A stretch of DNA of 25,523 nt from positions 1-25,523 of the forward strand of contig JADGJC010000433.1 of NCBI GenBank assembly GCA_027596075.1, read 5' to 3'. Shown one piece after another: positions 20,034-25,523 of the stretch; the stretch's first letter is position 1, and the number at the start of each line of letters is the position of its first letter. Source of the DNA: Rhizophlyctis rosea (lineage: Eukaryota; Chytridiomycota; Chytridiomycetes; Rhizophlyctidales; Rhizophlyctidaceae). The notes under the pieces were generated by a model. It saw nothing but the letters and a program-made list of their open reading frames with translations. It was not told the DNA's origin and ran no database searches. A program made the translations under genes and the position numbers.

Positions 20034-20226
20034 AGATCCTGCTGCAATGCACACGAGGTCTGTGTACCTTTGTGTCAGTGCGTCGGGAAGCACACCAATT
20101 TAATATATCGGGGTTCACATCAACCCCGTTTGCATCTCTCTTCTGTCTTATGTGCCCAAAAAACGCTTGGGTTATACTTGTGGCAGGTTTGTGCAACCAT
20201 CCAGGGGAGTTGCCACTCGCAAAACC

Positions 20227-20234
20227 CATAAAAA
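20227..20234 (+). promoter_or_regulatory. TATA-like box of the TIR-NACHT gene
   Basis: CATAAAAA lies about 94 bases before the ATG at 20322, matching the spacing of the other two candidate TATA elements in the window. Confidence 0.45.
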
Positions 20235-20321
20235 CCCTCGCCTCATCTGGTTCCCCACTCCGCTCCGGCTCGATCTTACCTGGAAGTTTGTGAGACGTGG
20301 TAAAACCACCCATCACCCGCC

Positions 20322-23300
20322 ATGCCTCTGTTGAATATCCGCCACAAAGGCCGCGGCTACCGCCTTGATGTGCCTGAAAACGGTACGTTGGACGATATCA
20401 GATCACTGGTAAGTCCCGCATCCAAGGAAGCGTTGCCCGCAATAATATCACACTCACCAAAAACACCGATCGATGTACACCACCAGTTCCCGAGCTCGTA
20501 CCGAACCCTTCTGCCACCGTACACATACTCCTTCGAATACGTTGACTCAGGTGGTACACTCGACGCCGTCACATGCAATTCAGAGGTCCAGCGACTGTGG
20601 CGGATTGGGTTTTTGCCAGAGGGGGAACTGGAAGCCATCAGAGTGTCAGATGATTGGGGCCACATTGACGGCATCGAAGATGCAGATGTAAGAAGGTTTT
20701 GAACTTGCTCGGAAAGTTTCAAGAATGGACAAAAGTAATTAAGAGACTGTCACTCGCAGGAGAACGCCGGATTCATCAAAGTGAAACGTAATGGTATTTT
20801 ATACAAGATACCCGTGTCGAATCCCACTTCGCTAACGTTGAGTGCTGTGCTTGAAAAGGTAGCTTTTTGGGAGGTGTTTGGGAGCATCTCATTTGCTTAC
20901 TATCTGGTCTGCAGGTCCGGAACGTATGCGAGCTGTCAGTCTCCTTCATACTGACATACATACACAACGGCAAACCGTGGGTTCTGGGCCCAAGCAAGGC
21001 AGAGCTCTCCATGGTGCTTGGACATGTCATTTTTGAGGTGGAGGTCATATATGGAGATCAGAATATTGACGCAAAATCGGTTGTGGACAAACAAGAGGCA
21101 GTCAAGAACGTCGTAAGGAAAGCAGCAGTAGTGGAACCTGACGCCCTTACTGCCATCGGTAAGTAATGATAAGTCGGTCCTCCCACCGCTCTTAAGCTGA
21201 ACGATTGAGCGTCCACATCACCCGGCAGAAACGGCGGTACCGAAGCACCCACCGGAAGAGACCACGACACCAACTATTTGGGATCGACTTTCCTGGGCAG
21301 TGCGTCCTCGTACGTTCTCCCTCCCAACCACCGCACCACCTTCCACGGAATCCATTGGTCCAGCCACTGAGCAACTTCGAGCTCCCGTAGCAACAAAATC
21401 GGCGTGCGCCCCGCACAAAGTGCTCACCACTCAGAGTAAGCTCGACCGCCATCTTTTACCGTAACTCTGGAATAGATTTGCATCTGAAGCGTTTATGGCA
21501 GAACCAACTCCATCGCCACCACCTCCCAAGCCGATCGCCCCTGCGCTCCCACCAAACGACGATGACGATGAAACAAATTTCACATCATCTTTGCAACCAC
21601 ATCCGGACTGGCGCTGCAACGACGGGTTCGAAGTGCACGATTTCTTCATTTCTTACCGTGTCGCTACCGATGCATCGTTGGCGACAGAGCTGGCTTTAGC
21701 GTTGCGGACGTCCACTGTGCACACTTATCTTGACAAATACTGTTTGATCCCGGGTCAAAAATGGGAGGATGGATTCTTGCAGGGTTTGCTGCGAGCGAAA
21801 GTGGTGCTACTAGTCTGTTCCGTTGCAGCGTTGCAACGAGTTCTTATTGCGGACAAAACTGCAGACAACATGCTGTTGGAGGTAAGACCTTATCCGCTGG
21901 ATGATCCGATTTTGGCAACAAAACATTACTCTTTCAATACAGTACTAATCAGCCTCGCATTGCTGGAATAGTGGGAAATCACTCTAGACATGGTAGACCA
22001 AGGCCTTGCTGTAGCCATGCCGCTCTTCGTAGGAACGATGACCAAGGACGCCAACAACAAGACCGCCGTCTTGCCGTTCGACGGCTGGGGTCTAGCATAC
22101 CCAGACAAACACCACGTCCACAAAAGCAGTCCTCGCAACCGCACCATCAAACAAACTATGCAAGCCATCTTTGCGTTGCAGGGAAAGAACGTATCGCCTC
22201 TCGATGTAGTCGGGTAAGTAAATATGCAAAGCGCAAATATTTCGTCATTCTTTTCCAACTGAAGATATGTCCACGATATTCCACAACATTTCAGAGCCGT
22301 TCAACCCCTCCGCGAACTTCTAGAATCAACTCACGGCCAATCACACCCACTCACAGAAAGCGAAGTGACTGCCCTAAAAGATTACCTCCACCCACTAGAC
22401 ATGAACTCCGACCGGGACCGCCTACGTGCTCAATACACCAAAGGCACCCGCAAAGGCATTTTGAATGACCTACTGTCGGTGCGGCATTCGAGGCACAAAG
22501 TCACTGATTCGCGCGTGACGTGGTTGAAAGGGGAGAAAGGTGTCGGGAAGGTCTGGTGCAGGTCGCATTTCTTCATCATTCCAAAAACCCAAGTGACGAT
22601 TGGGTTTCTGTGTTCTTAGAGCGTGATAGCCGCCCAATTCATGGACGCATTAGAGGGTCGATCTCAACTGGGTGGAGCTTTCATATGCCGACATGACGAT
22701 ATGAAGAACCGAACGCCGATGGTACATACTACAAACGAATCCAACGCACCAAACCCCATACTCACTCGTCCTCAATACAGGCTGTGATCAACACCCTTAC
22801 CTATCAACTAGCAATGTGGCGCCCCTCAATAGGCCGGTTCATTCTTGACACACTCAAAAGCGACGAAACTGTTCGCTTTGGATCCGTAAAAATGAAGTGG
22901 GAACAATGCGTCATAAAAGCACTCTCCTCACTCGAGCGTACACCCGAAGCACTCGTGTTTGTCATAGATGGCCTAGACGGTAAGGATTCATTTACGCCCA
23001 TTCAATTTCTTCAAGACCGTTTAAGACCCTTCCAAACATCTCACAATCACCATCCAAAATGCTCAGAATGCGGCCGCTCCTCCTTCCGCCCCGACCTCCT
23101 CTCCCTTTTCACAGACACAGAAAGACCCCATTACCAAACCCCAAGCCTCTGGTCCAAACTCCCAAGCTTCGTTTCCGTCATCGTCACCGCACGCCCAGAA
23201 GATGATATTGCAGCCGCGCTTACAAAGGCAGCCAAGCTAGAGATGTCCACATCACACGGTAGTAATGAAGCGGATATCGAAAAAACAATTCGAGCACGGG

Positions 23301-25019
23301 TCGCGCAGGTGGAAAGCGAGTGGAATGAAGCGGAGGTGGTGAAGATGATTGTGGATCGTGCGGCAGGCGTGTACAGGGTTGCAATGCGGTTGACGGACGA
23401 AGTATTGGATACTCGGAAGAACCTTGCGTCAGGTTTCGATGTTGCTGGATTAGTTCGCGGATTGGAGATCGAGGATTCGAAATGGGTGGAGGCGGTCCTA
23501 GCGAAGTCGTTGGGGCTCAAGTGTGGGGATCACGATTTACTACTTGCGACAGTTATGCTCGATCCCTCCATGAGCTTGGAAACGATGACCACATTCACCC
23601 CGATATCCCGCGATGGTCTTGAGATTCTATTGAAAGCAGCTGCCCAGATTGAAGATGACGCATACGAAATCAAACCTGGACGTGCGTAGTGCCTCTTTGT
23701 ATTCCTTTGCGCAACTCATTGCCTGCAAACCTCACAATGCCCAACCCACATCATCTAGAAACCCAAATCCCCTCCTACCTCAACATCACAAAGTACATCC
23801 CCATCCAGCGCTGGGACCAAGACATCTGCGGGACCGCCTACCCACTGAAATCAATCGTCTCCGTTGACTCCATCGAATGCACAAGCTGTCACGCCAAAAA
23901 TTGGTGGGGTATCACCTACTCCTGCGAAGGGTGCAACAACACATACGCTGGATTCGGCAATCCCCGATCGGAATACGTAATGTTATGCCCATGGTGTGGC
24001 GGGTCCACCGGAATGGGTGCGTTATCACATGGAGAACACGAGAGGAACGTGTTGCTCCATCCTCAACTCGATCGGGGTGCTCTGGTGAAGTCCATCGGAG
24101 TCAGTGCATGTGAGTATAAGATGCGTTAAGAAAGCCAAACCGATACAAGGGTAGTGATCAATCATCATAGCGAAATACATCGCGACAACCATCCCATTCA
24201 ACAGCAGCAACATCGAACCTCACCTTCACCGCCGCATGACTGTATACTGCCTCAGAGTCCTTCATAAACACCTACCAAACATCACCAAATCCACTGATCT
24301 GACCCATCTTCCACCGGACCTGCGCTACGCAGCATACCACACCTTCACGCACTGGAAGCTTTCAGCGAACGACACGACCAATGACATAGCTTTGGAAGCA
24401 GAACTCAACGACGGCATGCGGGAACTTTTCTCGAGACTTTTCGTCAAGCTGGTGATCGTATACTCTGCTCTGGAAGGGTGGCAGGAATTGTACAGGCATG
24501 TTGGGATCGTAACGATGACACCACAATTTTGGGCGTTGAGGAATCTTTTGGAGTGGTTGGATTTGAATGGTGGGACGAATACGTTGAGGGCGACATTTAG
24601 AGGTTTGTGTGTGCTTCGGAGTTGATGCAGTTGATTTTCATTACAATGAAAAATCTCTCCAACATTTTTCAATGCTAACTCCGTAACTTGTACTACCCCA
24701 AGATATCGCAAGCATCGACACAAACCCAGTTGTATTCAACACCCCGTCCATCACCCGCGCCGAAATTCAACAACTCCTCGAACACTTTTGTCACAGGACG
24801 GACACGGATATTCGTTTTGATCATGATACTGGATCGCGCAGGCTGCTCCTCACTAATCCGTTCAAGTGGGCAAAGTCGTGGAACCCGGCTGGAAGTAGTG
24901 CACGTAGTGGGGACAGTGATGATTCGCCGCCGCCGGCGCCACCCCCACCACCGTCACCGCCCACAAGGATTTCGTAGATGATATGCTGATGTCAATGTCC
25001 GAGGACTGCCTTGTTTGAG
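20322..25019 (+). CDS. NLR-like protein: two PB1-like domains, TIR, NACHT, zinc-ribbon-like region
   Basis: Exons: 20322-20408, 20487-20687, 20760-20858, 20915-21158, 21229-21435, 21490-21881, 21972-22213, 22295-22550, 22620-22721, 22781-23681, 23759-24109, 24171-24602, 24703-25019; all GT-AG, 1,276 residues, phase consistent throughout. Residues 1-96 and 97-~190 are two beta-grasp domains resembling PB1/ubiquitin (basic start, YRLDVPENGTL, FEYVDSGGTLDAV; KRNGILYKIPV, YIHNGKPWVL). A Pro/Thr linker precedes a TIR domain at about 329-480 (HDFFISYR; DNMLLEWEITL with E412 as likely NADase glutamate). The NACHT NTPase at about 565-800 has P-loop GEKGVGKS (570-577), Walker B VFVIDGLDG (669-677) and sensor VTARPE (745-750). 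CxxC pairs at C951/954, C966/969 and C987/990 suggest a zinc ribbon. A helical region, a poly-Pro stretch and an acidic end follow. No LRR, WD40, TPR or ankyrin repeats are seen. Probable role: oligomerising intracellular sensor whose TIR cleaves NAD or recruits partners. Confidence 0.88.
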
Positions 25020-25523
25020 GAATTCACTGACGTCACAACCTTAAGCCACATCCAAAAACCCCTAAACGCCCACATTACAATAAATTGAGATATGTATATG
25101 ATATTCAGATTCTGGCATTGTACCCTTCGGGCAGCTATGTTCAATGTTGAGACATAATATGTGACCGGCACGATACGTCGTCAACATCTTTGGTGTCTTG
25201 GGTCTGTTCGTTTGCTCGCCGGATGATTCTGCCTACTCACTTCTCTCAAACCACCTCCCCAACCAATCTTCCCAATCCAAGCACTTTCCAAATCCTATCA
25301 TCGTTCCTTCCCAATCTTCTCACCACCTCTTTGCCACCAGAACACCCTCTGGCCGCCAACCGGCGACATCCCCTTCCCCTTCCCCGAACAACCCTCATCT
25401 TGTCTTCAAAACCTAATAGCCCCCTACCCCCCCCCCACCCCACCCTGCCCCCCCCGCCGGCCGCCACTGCCTCCCTCCCCCCTCCCGCCGCCCCACCCAC
25501 ACACCGATCCCCACAGCCCCGCC
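25020..25523. other. 3' flank ending in a strongly C-rich tract
   Basis: No gene is supported. From about 25400 to the end the plus strand is almost pure pyrimidine with repeated C runs of 4-12, so the minus strand could form G-quadruplexes. The minus-strand frame 25246-25500 is a by-product of this composition (Gly/Arg/Val only). The tract may be a real polypyrimidine region or a low-quality end of an assembly contig. Confidence 0.5.
25080..25085 (+). terminator. candidate polyadenylation signal of the TIR-NACHT gene
   Basis: AATAAA occurs 61 bases after the stop codon at 25019, followed by an A/T-rich stretch, a normal arrangement for a eukaryotic 3' end. Confidence 0.5.

Larger units (their letters stand above)
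19532..20226. other. intergenic region upstream of the TIR-NACHT gene
   Basis: No gene is seen. AATAAA at 19723-19728 is a plausible polyadenylation signal for the secreted-protein gene. The twin palindromes at 20001-20033 are listed separately. The remainder holds only short overlapping frames. Confidence 0.5.

Noticed and set aside
1..25523. CRISPR array, phage, bacterial operon or integron
   Set aside because: No regularly spaced short repeats; genes are interrupted by spliceosomal introns and belong to eukaryotic families.

Overview
The window looks like nuclear DNA of a fungus, most likely an early-diverging (zoosporic, chytrid-like) lineage. The reasons are many short GT-AG introns (about 50-320 nt), a fungal-type secreted S1/P1 nuclease, a multi-pass membrane cyclic-nucleotide phosphodiesterase, and a large NACHT protein of a kind I do not associate with ordinary filamentous fungi. 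The lineage is an inference. No rRNA, tRNA or CRISPR array was found. Exon coordinates were worked out by hand from splice motifs, reading phase and family alignment, and are models.

Layout. Positions 1-6.9 kb are gene-poor and repeat-rich. An 814-bp element with ~165-bp inverted arms and a 5-bp target duplication sits inside an arm of an older copy of the same family. Next to it is a decayed Tc1/IS630-type transposon that keeps the end of its DDE transposase. From 7.0 to 8.6 kb (+) lies an S1/P1 nuclease with a Thr-rich linker and a Cys-rich tail. Convergent to it, 9.2-14.0 kb (-) holds a 12-exon gene for a six-helix membrane protein ending in a class I cyclic-nucleotide phosphodiesterase domain. 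From 15.6 to 17.4 kb (+) are an F-box-like gene and, almost touching it, a small C2H2-type zinc-finger gene. At 19.0-19.5 kb (+) is a small secreted four-Cys protein.

The most striking locus is 20.3-25.0 kb (+). A 13-exon gene encodes about 1,276 residues: two PB1/ubiquitin-like domains, a TIR domain, a NACHT NTPase, a Cys4-6 zinc-ribbon-like region, a helical region and a proline-rich tail. This is an NLR-like architecture with an unusual N-terminus and no visible LRR, WD40, TPR or ankyrin repeats. It is the best candidate here for an undescribed biological system, probably an intracellular sensor that signals through TIR activity.

The genes do not form one pathway. Loose themes are signalling (phosphodiesterase, F-box, TIR-NACHT) and secretion (nuclease, small Cys protein).
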